In this document: one piece after another, positions 44,731 through 53,639 of the stretch
How the letters are laid out: each line of letters starts with the position of its first letter
How positions within the stretch are numbered: position 1 is the stretch's first letter
Assembly: GCF_034424625.1 (NCBI RefSeq)
Contig: NZ_CP139977.1
Location: 124,001-188,000 of the forward strand
Reading direction: 5' to 3'
Length of the DNA: 64,000 bases
Origin: Janthinobacterium lividum
GTDB lineage: Bacteria; Pseudomonadota; Gammaproteobacteria; Burkholderiales; Burkholderiaceae_D
Position numbers and translations under genes: made by a program
The notes under the pieces: model-generated
What the model was told of the DNA's origin: nothing
The model's database searches: none
Seen by the model: the letters and a program-made list of their open reading frames with translations, nothing else

Positions 44731-45981
44731 CTACATAGGGGACCGCGCCGAGTGTGAGCCTCTGATTGGCTCGGGTAGCGGCGGCATAGGCTGGTCAGAG
44801 GCCCATACCCATGCGCCTGGAGTCGCTTGCAGCTGCGCGGCTTTCTCGGCTTTGGCTTTTTCGTTCCAGAAGGTGCTGATGGCATGCAAAGGCACAGGCA
44901 TGGGCCCTGTATCGAGGAGTAACGCTGTGGCGAAACGTGCGGCATGCCTACTGTCATATGCCAGCGGCTTTATAAAATGCCGGCGTTCGCTGGTTAGTGC
45001 ATGTACGAGCTGCGCCTCATGGGCATCCTCAACGGGGATCCAGTTTGCGGTCGTCGTCATCATACTTGCCGCATGGATGAGAAAAGCCGCTTCAGTCTTT
45101 GGATAGATCAGTGCGCACAGGATAATGCGCAATGCTGCCTCAGGATCGGCATCCTTCAACAAAAACGTCGCCTCAAAGCTGTGTTCAATTTTCTTCCAGG
45201 ACTTTTCGTCAATGAACAGCGGCATGTCCGACATGTGTTTGATGGAGATTTTTTTACCGGTTGCCGCATCTGCGACGCCTTTGAACTCACCGACGACGAT
45301 CCCTATGCCGGTTGATCCCTCTTCAACATGACTGGTCAAGGAACCGAATTTGCAGCGGCGCCTTTCGGCGATCTCGGTTTTACGCTGTTCGTTAAATTGC
45401 TCTGGCACATATAAATGCTCCGAAAGCGGTCTACCTTTGATCCTGGTACTGTTCGCCACCTCCATAAGGTATTTATGGATGACGGCCTGGTTGCGCTTGC
45501 CTTCCATCGCCGGCAACCATCGATTGAAGCCGGCCCGGTCGAAGAGATAATGCATGAAGGCGCGCAGCGACATCTTCCTTTTTGCGACACTCACGTCGAC
45601 CGGCTCCGTCTTTTTTGCTGTGTGCCTGGCTATCCCGCAGCTCTTTTTGAGGGAAAAATTGACATAGATCTCGGTGAGCGCATCGCCGTTGTCGACTACC
45701 GCCTCACCCATTAATTCGCCCAGCCCTGAGTCGCTGTATTCCGGCTCAAACGATTTGCAGGACGGATGGTGCTTGTGGCCGGTGCCGGGCATGCGCTTGA
45801 GTAAGCAGCGATCTATCTTTGCAATGTACATGTCGACGCCGCCAGGCATACAGAGGCAACGCGGCCGCTCGGAGGTGCCGTGCAGCTCGGCCAGGACCTG
45901 CTGCAGTTCGGCGGCGCTGTCGTCCATACGCCGACCTCTGACCAGATACATGGCAGTGTCCACTCCGCCTCTGTCAGACAT
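44731..45981 (-). CDS. DUF1173-family plasmid protein
   Basis: A 416-aa protein of a family (DUF1173) of unknown function mostly found on plasmids and integrative elements. Near the start it has RCLCMPGGVDMYIAKIDRCL, then LLKRMPGTGHKHHPSCKSFE, the family's Cys/His signature. The long C-terminal part includes FKGVADAATGKKISIKHM and ends WASDQPMPPLPEPI. The ATG at 45981 overlaps the stop of the recombinase-like gene (ATGTCTGA), so the two are translationally coupled. A longer upstream frame only reads through that gene. The coupling suggests a joint role in DNA maintenance or recombination, but no activity is known to me. Confidence 0.8.
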   Translation of the reverse strand: MSDRGGVDTAMYLVRGRRMDDSAAELQQVLAELHGTSERPRCLCMPGGVDMYIAKIDRCLLKRMPGTGHKHHPSCKSFEPEYSDSGLGELMGEAVVDNGDALTEIYVNFSLKKSCGIARHTAKKTEPVDVSVAKRKMSLRAFMHYLFDRAGFNRWLPAMEGKRNQAVIHKYLMEVANSTRIKGRPLSEHLYVPEQFNEQRKTEIAERRRCKFGSLTSHVEEGSTGIGIVVGEFKGVADAATGKKISIKHMSDMPLFIDEKSWKKIEHSFEATFLLKDADPEAALRIILCALIYPKTEAAFLIHAASMMTTTANWIPVEDAHEAQLVHALTSERRHFIKPLAYDSRHAARFATALLLDTGPMPVPLHAISTFWNEKAKAEKAAQLQATPGAWVWASDQPMPPLPEPIRGSHSARSPM

Positions 45982-46918
45982 GTTGCCCAGGAGCGGTGCG
46001 ATGCCGTACGGCTGTACTGGGATTGCCCCTGCTGTTGCCCGCCGCGAGCAAGCGCTTAACGGTAGCGCGCTCGCTGACGCCCAGCAGTGTTCCGATGGCT
46101 GCGGAGCCAATGCCGCGCGTATCGAGCTTCTGTGCGATCGTTCGGCGTGCACTCATCGCTGTGATGCCGACGAAAGGCCCAAAGCTAAAAATGCGTTTAT
46201 AGGCAAGTAAGATATCGCTGCACAAGTATTGCATTCCGGTGCTGGTCTTCTTTTGTATGATACGCATGTTCTCGCCGTCCGGGCGCAGAAAAAGCTTCGA
46301 GAAAGGCGCAAGTCCGCGAAAATGCTGTGCGTCACCGATTCCCTGGAGTTTCGAGATCCTTTGGGCAAGGTACTGGTCAATAGCCATATTCACCGCATCG
46401 CAGCAAAAATACATAGGCCGCTGCGCACCATTGATGGCAACCTCCGGCCGAATGACGGATTGCGCGCGCACCGATCCATCCGGCGCAAGATAGTCACGCA
46501 CTTCCAGTCTGGCGATTTCCAAGGGCTTCGCTGCGGTGGAGAACAGGATCATCAGCAGCGCGACATCGCGCTGCGCATGTCGGCTGTGCTGCCGAATCTG
46601 CTGCGCAAGCGCATCGACTTGCTCGTCTGGTACCGCGCATTTCTTCATGCGCGAGTGGCAAGCGCGCTCCGGCGTGTAATGCGCCAGCGCCTCGAGATAG
46701 GCGTTGCGATTGTCGCGCAGCATACGCGCCGTTGGAATGGCATGATCGGGCACGTCAACCACGCCGACGATGGATTGCAGATCGCGCGCAATGAGTCGGA
46801 CGCGGTGCTGTATCGCCGTCTGCTGCAAGGCATACGCCTCGCCAACCTGCTTGTACGTCTGCCCGGACATCACGCGTTTAACCATGTCAATCGATGCGGC
46901 AACATAAGCGGCGTCCAT
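45974..46918 (-). CDS. Degenerate tyrosine-recombinase-like protein
   Basis: A 314-aa protein. The N-terminus carries an HTH-like segment (MVKRVMSGQTYKQVGEAYAL, QQTAIQHRVRLIARDL). From about 110 it follows the fold of phage integrases (DVALLMILFSTAAKPLEIARLEVRDYL). The first catalytic Arg is Lys (TAAKPLEIA instead of TGLRisE). The HxxR motif reads SARRT, and the region of the nucleophile (RATVKRLLAA) has no Tyr. It is therefore probably a DNA-binding relative, not an active recombinase. It is coupled to the DUF1173 gene downstream. Confidence 0.75.
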   Translation of the reverse strand: MDAAYVAASIDMVKRVMSGQTYKQVGEAYALQQTAIQHRVRLIARDLQSIVGVVDVPDHAIPTARMLRDNRNAYLEALAHYTPERACHSRMKKCAVPDEQVDALAQQIRQHSRHAQRDVALLMILFSTAAKPLEIARLEVRDYLAPDGSVRAQSVIRPEVAINGAQRPMYFCCDAVNMAIDQYLAQRISKLQGIGDAQHFRGLAPFSKLFLRPDGENMRIIQKKTSTGMQYLCSDILLAYKRIFSFGPFVGITAMSARRTIAQKLDTRGIGSAAIGTLLGVSERATVKRLLAAGNSRGNPSTAVRHRTAPGQHV

Positions 46919-47531
46919 GGGAATCTCCCAATCATTCAGGTGAGGGCATCATGCCCCGCAATCCCTCCCGGCAGTAACCAATAGCGTCACGTTTTTAGCG
47001 GGCTTTTAGATCAGCATCGCCGTCCGTCATAACCGCCAGCATGTGCCTTTGGCGCGATAGGAATCCAGTCGCAGCGGATATGCCGTCCTACCAAAAGCGC
47101 ACGCTTAGCGCCGCGGCCCGCGCGCGAATGCACCACGCATTGCTTGTCTGCGCTACAGTGATCATTGCGATGATGAGCGCTGCTGGACTAGCCCAGCAGC
47201 GCTCACGCCAAGGGCGCTCCGGGGCCCAACTTATTTCTCATCTCACCTCCTTAAGAGGAAAGCTGATGATGCAAATCTCTTTATCTGCCAATGCACTAGC
47301 CACGCATCACGGAATCCCTTGCGCCAGCGGTACCTTAGAGGCGGGTGCGTGCATGCCCGCCGGTAAGCCTGGTAGTCGGCGCCGGCATCCCTGCATCCTG
47401 ACGTCACCGAAGATCATAGAACCCCCTCGGCATCGACCAAACCAAGCACGAAGGTCAAGCCGGCTGCGTTCTCGCTCTTATAGCCCGCACCTGCCTGGCG
47501 ATGAAAATAGAATACAATACCTTCGTTAGTG
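46919..47531. promoter_or_regulatory. Divergent control region between two recombinase-like genes
   Basis: About 600 bp between divergently transcribed genes. It contains a perfect 13-bp inverted repeat (separate entry). A 162-codon frame (47041-47529) is Arg/Ser/Pro-rich without domains, crosses the palindrome, and is probably not coding. Confidence 0.45.
47174..47205. repeat. Perfect 13-bp inverted repeat with 6-nt spacer
   Basis: tgagcgctgctgg (47174-47186) and ccagcagcgctca (47193-47205) are exact reverse complements around actagc. No T-run follows on either strand. It may be an operator or a recombinase-binding site for one of the adjacent genes. Confidence 0.7.
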
Positions 47532-47547
47532 CAATTAACTGAGGTTA
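47532..47547. repeat. 16-bp site repeated in inverted orientation at 48111-48126
   Basis: caattaactgaggtta covers the Shine-Dalgarno (GAGG) of the recombinase gene at 47552. Its exact reverse complement lies inside that gene at 48111-48126. A 16-bp match is far beyond chance in a 1-kb interval. It could be an autoregulatory or recombination site. Confidence 0.65.
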
Positions 47548-47551
47548 ACTT

Positions 47552-48616
47552 ATGACAAGCAGATCACCGCGCTTACGCGCGGCCAACACCGTCTACAAAA
47601 GGAGACTCTTATGGGCCACCGACCCCAAAGCGGCCTTTCACCGCTGGCTTGAAAAAGACGCGTACGAGGAAGGCCACAACTTCAGCGCCAAGACCATCGC
47701 AGTCTACACATCGATGTGGGCGATCTTCATCGCCCACCTGCGGACGTTCCGCGGCAAGAGCGTCGTGCTGGCCAATGAAGAAGATATCCGTCACTTCCTG
47801 GATCAGGCCCATGTATGCAAACGCGTGGAAGCGCGTCAGCGCTATGCGCTGCTGCTGCTGCGCGCTTACGCCGCCTTGCAGCAAGCCGATCCTGATTTCG
47901 TCAATCCGACCGAGGCGACCTTTCGCCCGGCAACCCCGCCGGCCGACGAAAAGCCGATGCCTTTTCTGCTCCCAGCTGAACGGGTACGCGTGTTTGCCTT
48001 GCTGTGCGATACTAACGATCCGCTAGATAAGGATAACCTGGTACGCATCCGCGCCAAGGCGATGTGTGCGTTGATGCTGGGTGCCGGGTTTAAGCCTGGG
48101 CAAGCCAACATAACCTCAGTTAATTGTGTAGGACATGGGCGCGAGCGGTTTATCGTTGCACCGCAATGCGGCACCATGACCTCGCACCGTTCCCTGGTAC
48201 ATCCGGCCGCGTGGCCGGCGATTGACCGTTGGCTGGCACTGAGCGATAGCGAAGGCTTGATGTTTCCCGGGACGCGTTCGGAGAAGGAACATCCCGTCGA
48301 TTATGCGCGCGCGTTCGTTGGCGCGAAAAAACTTCTGGCTGACCTGGGAACGATGGCTGGCGGTGAACGGGTCAGCCCGCAAACCCTGCGCAACTCCTAC
48401 GGCGCCAGTCTACTCGAAGATGGACTGGGCCTGGAAGCGGTACGGGAATACATGGGCTACTCCAGACTGGAATTCGCCAGGCGTTTCTCGCATGCGCATG
48501 CGGCATGGTGCCGCCGTTCCGGTCTGCAGCAAAGCACGGTAGAATCGACGTCCAGCAACGATCTGAACGATGCTCCACCACCCTCTTCTGAAAGCTGCCA
48601 CGATGCCTCCGATTAA
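47552..48616 (+). CDS. Tyrosine-recombinase-like protein, catalytic residues altered
   Basis: A 354-aa protein with a ribosome site GAGG about 8 nt before the ATG. There is a SAM-like N-terminal domain (about 20-115: SAKTIAVYTSMWAIFIAHLR, then HFLDQAHVCKRVEARQRYAL) and a C-terminal integrase-like domain. The first Arg is replaced (MLGAGFKPGQAN). The HxxR box is SPQTLRNSYGASLL (Arg kept, His lost, second His is Asn). The region after EYMGYSRLEFARRFSHAH has no clear nucleophilic Tyr. Thus two of three recombinase-like genes on this replicon look inactive as recombinases. A small ORF overlaps its 3' end. Confidence 0.75.
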   Translation: MTSRSPRLRAANTVYKRRLLWATDPKAAFHRWLEKDAYEEGHNFSAKTIAVYTSMWAIFIAHLRTFRGKSVVLANEEDIRHFLDQAHVCKRVEARQRYALLLLRAYAALQQADPDFVNPTEATFRPATPPADEKPMPFLLPAERVRVFALLCDTNDPLDKDNLVRIRAKAMCALMLGAGFKPGQANITSVNCVGHGRERFIVAPQCGTMTSHRSLVHPAAWPAIDRWLALSDSEGLMFPGTRSEKEHPVDYARAFVGAKKLLADLGTMAGGERVSPQTLRNSYGASLLEDGLGLEAVREYMGYSRLEFARRFSHAHAAWCRRSGLQQSTVESTSSNDLNDAPPPSSESCHDASD

Positions 48617-48950
48617 TCCAACGGCAGAACAACGTATCGCCGAACTGGAAAGCGCCCTTGCAAAAACGGTCGACTATTTGCGGTCATTGCCATTGAATCC
48701 TTCCAACCACCACGCCGCGGCTGCTGCCGACCAGGTGCTGCGGCAACCGATAATACCGGTTCACCTGCTCTCGGGAACGGCGATGGCATCGGCCGGTGTG
48801 CCACTGTTGCGCGCCACACTGCAAGGCAATCAACTCGCGGTGCAAACTGCTGATCCAGGCACAGTGCCGGCCGCCTTCCGTGAACAGCATGCTGCGCAGC
48901 TGCGCGCGGCACTCATTCGCGGCATCACCATTGACCTGTCAGGCGCCTAG
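48603..48950 (+). CDS. Small hypothetical protein coupled to the recombinase-like gene
   Basis: A 115-aa protein whose ATG at 48603 lies inside the end of the previous gene. It begins with a short coiled coil (TAEQRIAELESALAKTVDYL) and continues Ala/Gln-rich (NHHAAAAADQVLRQP, REQHAAQLRAALIRGI). No family is recognised. The overlap suggests it partners the recombinase-like protein. Confidence 0.6.
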   Translation: MPPINPTAEQRIAELESALAKTVDYLRSLPLNPSNHHAAAAADQVLRQPIIPVHLLSGTAMASAGVPLLRATLQGNQLAVQTADPGTVPAAFREQHAAQLRAALIRGITIDLSGA

Positions 48951-49043
48951 GGCCCAAGGTATTTTCTAGTACTGGGATGCTGTCGAACATGCGGGCCAAC
49001 CAAGACAGCGAAGCTGGCGCCGCAGCAGATCCTGCACCCGCAG

Positions 49044-50393
49044 CTAGCGGGGTGCCAGGCTGAACTGCTCGACGAAGGCGGCCAGTGCCTCAATGGTTGG
49101 TTCACCCCAGAGCTCCTGGGCGTACCAGTTGGTAAACAGCGAGCGTGCCAGAACGTTCTCGACGCCGCGGTCCAAATTGACAGCCGTGTTCGTATTCTGA
49201 TCCTTGAAGCGCTCGAAAATGGCGCTGCGGTCGGCGTTATCGAGTTCGTTGTACAAGTCATACGCGTCCTGCGCCCGCGCCGCGAGGAATTTCTCCAATA
49301 CCGTCGTGCCGCTGTCTTTCTTGGCGACGCTATTTTTTGCCGCGCTGCTCTTGAGCTGCAGGTTTTTCGCGGCATCAGCCCCCTGCTTCATCGTCCAGCG
49401 GAAATACGCAGCCGGAGAATCCAATGGCGCACTGCTCTTGTGATCAATCCGCGCCTGCACAAAGGCCACGGCGCTGCGGATCTTGTCATCGCCATGCTGT
49501 GCCATCACATCTGCTGCATCGACCTGGGTCAGGCCAAATTTCATAATACTGCCCATGAGTTCCAGATCGATGACGGGCGGTGCAGCAAAGCCAAGCTGCG
49601 GCTGCTTGGTATGCTCGACGCGGAACTGCAGGCGCTCGACGCGCCGGCCCACACGGTGTTCGATCAGCTCGACCTGGATATCGGTAAGGGCATTGATCTC
49701 CGCCATCGCAGGGCGAATGACATCGCGCTTGAAATATTTATACTGCGGCGGTGGCGCATCCTCGGACACGGGATTACCAGTCAGCGCGCCATACCAATGC
49801 TCATATGTCTCGATCAGCGTGACCTTGGAGGGATTGGTGGCATAGCGGCGGCAGATTTCATACAGTGCCAGGGAAGAGCCAGAACGCAGCAAGCCCTGAT
49901 AGAAAATACTGAAGCGGGTGTAGGTTCCCGGGGCCATGACCAGCTCATGCACTTCCGGTGGAAACGCAAAGCCAAACCAGACCTGCCCGGAATGCTTTTT
50001 CAAGCCCATCGGATTGACCAGCGTGACCGAAGCGACCAGGCGCTCGGACGTCCACTGGCGGTCATTTTCCATCAGCAACTTGATGTTCTGCATCTCTTCA
50101 AGCTGGGCCTTCAGAAACTCGGTGTCCTTGCTGTCATACGCAGCATCGCGGGCCAGATCTGCCAAGCGAATCCAGAAGTATTTTTTTGACGCCGGCGTAT
50201 CGATCGGAGAATTGACGCCCGTGACCTTCAGCTGCTGGGCGTGATACATCATAACGTTGAACACCTTACGGGTGAGCAAAGACATCTTGCCTTCCCGCAC
50301 GCGCAGACCGATCGCATCATTCGTCTTGCGAAATTCCATCGATGGGGATGTTAGTTCGCCATTCTTGGCTGCCTTGGGTTTTCTCGTTGCCAC
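49044..50393 (-). CDS. Plasmid replication initiator protein (Rep_3 family)
   Basis: A 449-aa initiator that would bind the iterons upstream and start plasmid replication. GTG start at 50393, preceded by AGAGGA. The first about 270 residues follow the Rep_3 (RepB/RepA winged-helix) pattern: EFRKTNDAIGLRVREGKMSL, TRKVFNVMMYHAQQL, FWIRLADLARDAAYDSKDTE, LLRSGSSLALYEICRRYATN and YKYFKRDVIRPAMAEINALT. The C-terminal 180 residues are long for the family and Ala/Lys-rich. It reads away from the iteron field 50592-52317, and a partial iteron (gactcacc near 50475) lies in its promoter region, consistent with autorepression. Confidence 0.92.
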   Translation of the reverse strand: MATRKPKAAKNGELTSPSMEFRKTNDAIGLRVREGKMSLLTRKVFNVMMYHAQQLKVTGVNSPIDTPASKKYFWIRLADLARDAAYDSKDTEFLKAQLEEMQNIKLLMENDRQWTSERLVASVTLVNPMGLKKHSGQVWFGFAFPPEVHELVMAPGTYTRFSIFYQGLLRSGSSLALYEICRRYATNPSKVTLIETYEHWYGALTGNPVSEDAPPPQYKYFKRDVIRPAMAEINALTDIQVELIEHRVGRRVERLQFRVEHTKQPQLGFAAPPVIDLELMGSIMKFGLTQVDAADVMAQHGDDKIRSAVAFVQARIDHKSSAPLDSPAAYFRWTMKQGADAAKNLQLKSSAAKNSVAKKDSGTTVLEKFLAARAQDAYDLYNELDNADRSAIFERFKDQNTNTAVNLDRGVENVLARSLFTNWYAQELWGEPTIEALAAFVEQFSLAPR

Positions 50394-50591
50394 GCCGATC
50401 CTCTTTCATCGAGAAAGCATGGCTCCACATGCCCATACTCGCCTTTACATGGTGCGAACTATAACGCGAATTGACTCACCTTTGCATGCTCGCACATGAA
50501 ATTTCACCAAAATAAGTGATTTTTTTCTGAAAAATTTTTCACCTTAAAACAGGGTCCGCACGTTTCGAATGAGAACCATTGACTGGCAAAC

Positions 50592-52317
50592 TCCCCGTGC
50601 AAGCTCACCTGGATTCGCAACGCCAGAACCAGCAAACAACGCCAAAACCGCATGGCTGGCGGCCCAGAGTACTTTCCCAATGCCGCAACCACGGAACCTA
50701 CAAGCTGTCCATGGCATGGCCATATCGGTCACCACATGCTGCGCACTCCCTGTGTAGTCTCACCTATCGACGCAGCAGACGCTGCACAGCGCCCTCCATC
50801 ACCTGTCACCGCACCGAATTGACCTATTTCGCATAAAAATGGCACCTACTGACCATAGCACGCTAGCAACCCACCACAAATAGCCTGTACTACCAAAAAC
50901 ACTCCCTGTGGAAGCTCCCCAGAGAACCATCACCAACACCAATTGATACCTAACCTGGTGATCAGGAAAACAACTCCCCGTAAAAGCTCACCTAAGAATG
51001 AGCGACCCCACTGTCACGACCCCGGTAAACCGACACCAGCCGGATACGCCCGACGCAAGAACCACATAAACACAGCACACACCACATCAAGCTATACCGG
51101 TCACAACAGCCTGGAAAATAGTTATCCCCATCTCCATTGACGCACTGTCCCTGTATAAGCTCACCTGAAGGGTCTTCAGTCACCGTATCCCCTCCCCTCA
51201 CTACCCGTATAGCCTCACCTTAAATACATTCACTCCCTGAACCGACTCACCGAACTCCCCGTGCAGCCTCACCCCTGTCCCTGGTCAAGCTCACCGAATC
51301 CCTCGGAAAGCCGCATGAATGCTCGGTCTACGCGCGCTTAATTTGTATTTAAGGTTTTAAAAGGGTTCTTTATCAAAAAACCTCTCAAGCAAAAAAAATA
51401 TTCCACTGAAGGTTTAATGCAGAACTCAGTACCCAAAAATAAGGATATTTTAGTAAAAAAACAATATTCATCACTTACCAAAGGGTAATTACAGCATTTC
51501 ATGAAAAAGATCAGTCATGCAATCCAAGAAAACATACTAACTTTACAAGTATATCGCGAACAATATAGCGTCTTCAAAGCTAGATTACAGGATCACAACG
51601 TCGTGATACTCAACACTTTTCAGCTTCACCAATCAATCTACACCCCACCTTACTACTCGAAAAATGTTTCTTTAACAAATGATAGATCGACAGCAATCAC
51701 CTCGTTCATTGTTCCCGTAGAAGCTCACCATAGGTGAATAGCAAAAAAGAGATCACCAATAGGTTGACAAATGAGCATCGTCTCTGCAGGGATGCGCACG
51801 TTCCATTTACTAATTAAGCAATTGATTAACAAATAAACAAAAGCACGCCACATATAAACATCAGTCCCTGTAAAAGCTCCTGTTTCGTCACGTTGAATTT
51901 CCAATGCAGCATATATTCATGCATAAGGTGCATATTCTCATCGACTCGATAACGCGTACGACACACTAAAGGTGAGGGATTACAGGGAGTACACATCAAT
52001 ATTTTTTTCCAGATATTTCCTATAAGTTGCAATAGTGCAACTTATATACTGGCTAGATATTCATATCATCACGCTTCGAGCCAATTTGATGTACGTAAAC
52101 CACTTCAACAGTGACTCACACGCGTACTTTCTCATCAGATCCACACATGTTCACTCACATGATTAGAGGTCCCTGTAAAAGCTCACTCGTCAACGGCCTC
52201 AACTCCCAATGCTCCCTGTAAAAGCTCCCCCGTGTATAGGAAGATCAAGAGGCCACGCATTGAATAATTGAAATACCAACGCATCCGCTGTCGCAGGGGT
52301 CCCTGTTAAGACTCACC
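50592..52317. repeat. Replication origin: field of about 15 iterons
   Basis: An 18-bp motif close to TCCCTGTAAAAGCTCACC recurs at 50592, 50747, 50903, 50975, 51148, 51202, 51234, 51256, 51278, 51712, 51865, 52170, 52213 and 52300 (plus strand), and at 51971-51988 (reverse). A degenerate copy occurs at 51299. Spacing is irregular except for a 22-bp phased run at 51234/51256/51278. Just to the right, 51340-51500 is strongly AT-rich (possible unwinding element), and TTATCCCCA at 51122-51130 is one base from a DnaA box. With the Rep_3 gene next to it, this is the likely origin. Confidence 0.88.
51501..51737 (+). CDS. Possible small ORF within the origin
   Basis: A 78-codon frame (MKKISHAIQENILTLQVYRE...) in AT-rich DNA. 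Its last codons run through an iteron (51712-51729), and no good ribosome site precedes it. It is more likely non-coding origin sequence, but the first 50 residues are plausible protein. Confidence 0.2.
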   Translation: MKKISHAIQENILTLQVYREQYSVFKARLQDHNVVILNTFQLHQSIYTPPYYSKNVSLTNDRSTAITSFIVPVEAHHR

Positions 52318-52592
52318 TATGACCCTCCTACATCCACTCCATGTGGTTTATTAAAATTAAAGCAATGAAAATACATCCTGTGCATACAGATAGCTCCTTC
52401 ATATGCCTGGATCTGCAAATTTTGCCTTGATGCAACCCTAAAAATCACATCCGGGCTTTTGAAAGAGACTATTCCTTTTAACTTGTCGATAGACTTTATT
52501 TTCGTCAATCTCCCTTTATTTGGAAAAGTTCGATTGAAAAGTACATTGAAACCCGCTATCATCATTGAAATAATCATTACCACGGGATCCTC

Positions 52593-53639
52593 ATGCGCGC
52601 ATTTGAAGGTGTTAAACAGAAACTAGCGATGGAATTGAGCGGCTTCACTGGTACGCCAAAAACGTTTCGTACACGGTATCGTGAACAGGCAGACAACAAA
52701 CACAAGCTGTACAGTGCCGCTGAAATCCGCGCTATCCGCTTCGGACTTCTGAATATTCCTCCAGAAACCAAACGCCCTTTGACGCTACCCCCGGTGATCG
52801 ACACGCGCATGGCCAAGGGTGGCGTTGGCAAGACCACCATTTGCGGTAACGTCGCCAGCTGCATCGCCTTATCAGGCTACCGCGTACTACTGATCGATGG
52901 TGATCCACAGTCGTCGCTGACAAGCCTGTATGGCATCAACTGGCTCGACGAAGAAATTACGCATATTGGCGAGCTGATGAAGCGCACCTCGCAAGGTCAG
53001 CGCGCGCATCCAGAAAAGGCTATCCGCTCGATCTATCCTGATGGCATGCTGGATCTGATCCCAAGCGACATCACCATGGTCGATGAATCTTGGCTGATGG
53101 GTGCCATGAACCGGGAGCAAGCTTTTACACGCTTACTGGAGGCGGAGATCGAGTTTTTCAGCCAGTACGACGTCATCATCATTGATTCCGCACCAGGAAC
53201 ATCCGTCCTGGCCACGACGTTCATGGTGGCCTGCAAGACCCTGCTGACCGTGGTGACGGCCGAAGGACAGGCCATTGCTGCACTCGACGTGCTCGCATCC
53301 AACGTACAGGAAATCAATGCTGCTTTTGGGCGGCAAGGGATTCATTTGGACGTGCACATTGTGGTGAACCAGTTCAATACGTCGAAAACACCGCACCAGT
53401 ACCAGCTATCAAAACTGCTGCCGAAATTTCCTGGCAAGATCAACGACACCATCATCCGTGATTTTGTCGGCTTCCTGCGCGAGTCCGATCCGGACAACAT
53501 CAGCAGCAATGGCCCTGTTCTGGAAAAAGAGCCCAATAGCGGGGGCGCACGCGACATCATCGACTTAACCAAGTCGCTTATCAAACTATACGGTCTGCGC
53601 TTGGCTGGCACGACATTACCAGGGCAGGAAAAATTATGA
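52593..53639 (+). CDS. parA: Plasmid partition ATPase ParA
   Basis: A 348-aa type Ia partition ATPase. An N-terminal extension of about 65 residues (basic, with LYSAAEIRAIRFGLL, a likely operator-binding region) precedes the deviant Walker A KGGVGKTT (about 74-81). Then come LLIDGDPQSSLTSLYG (Walker A'), DVIIIDSAPGTSVLATTFM (Walker B) and VVNQFN. It would position plasmid copies and probably represses its own promoter. parB overlaps its last 4 nt. The upstream gap contains the last iterons. Confidence 0.95.
   Translation: MRAFEGVKQKLAMELSGFTGTPKTFRTRYREQADNKHKLYSAAEIRAIRFGLLNIPPETKRPLTLPPVIDTRMAKGGVGKTTICGNVASCIALSGYRVLLIDGDPQSSLTSLYGINWLDEEITHIGELMKRTSQGQRAHPEKAIRSIYPDGMLDLIPSDITMVDESWLMGAMNREQAFTRLLEAEIEFFSQYDVIIIDSAPGTSVLATTFMVACKTLLTVVTAEGQAIAALDVLASNVQEINAAFGRQGIHLDVHIVVNQFNTSKTPHQYQLSKLLPKFPGKINDTIIRDFVGFLRESDPDNISSNGPVLEKEPNSGGARDIIDLTKSLIKLYGLRLAGTTLPGQEKL

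Noticed and set aside
47041..47529. 162-codon plus-strand frame
   Set aside because: It crosses a perfect palindrome in an intergenic control region, is Arg/Ser/Pro-rich and has no ribosome site.
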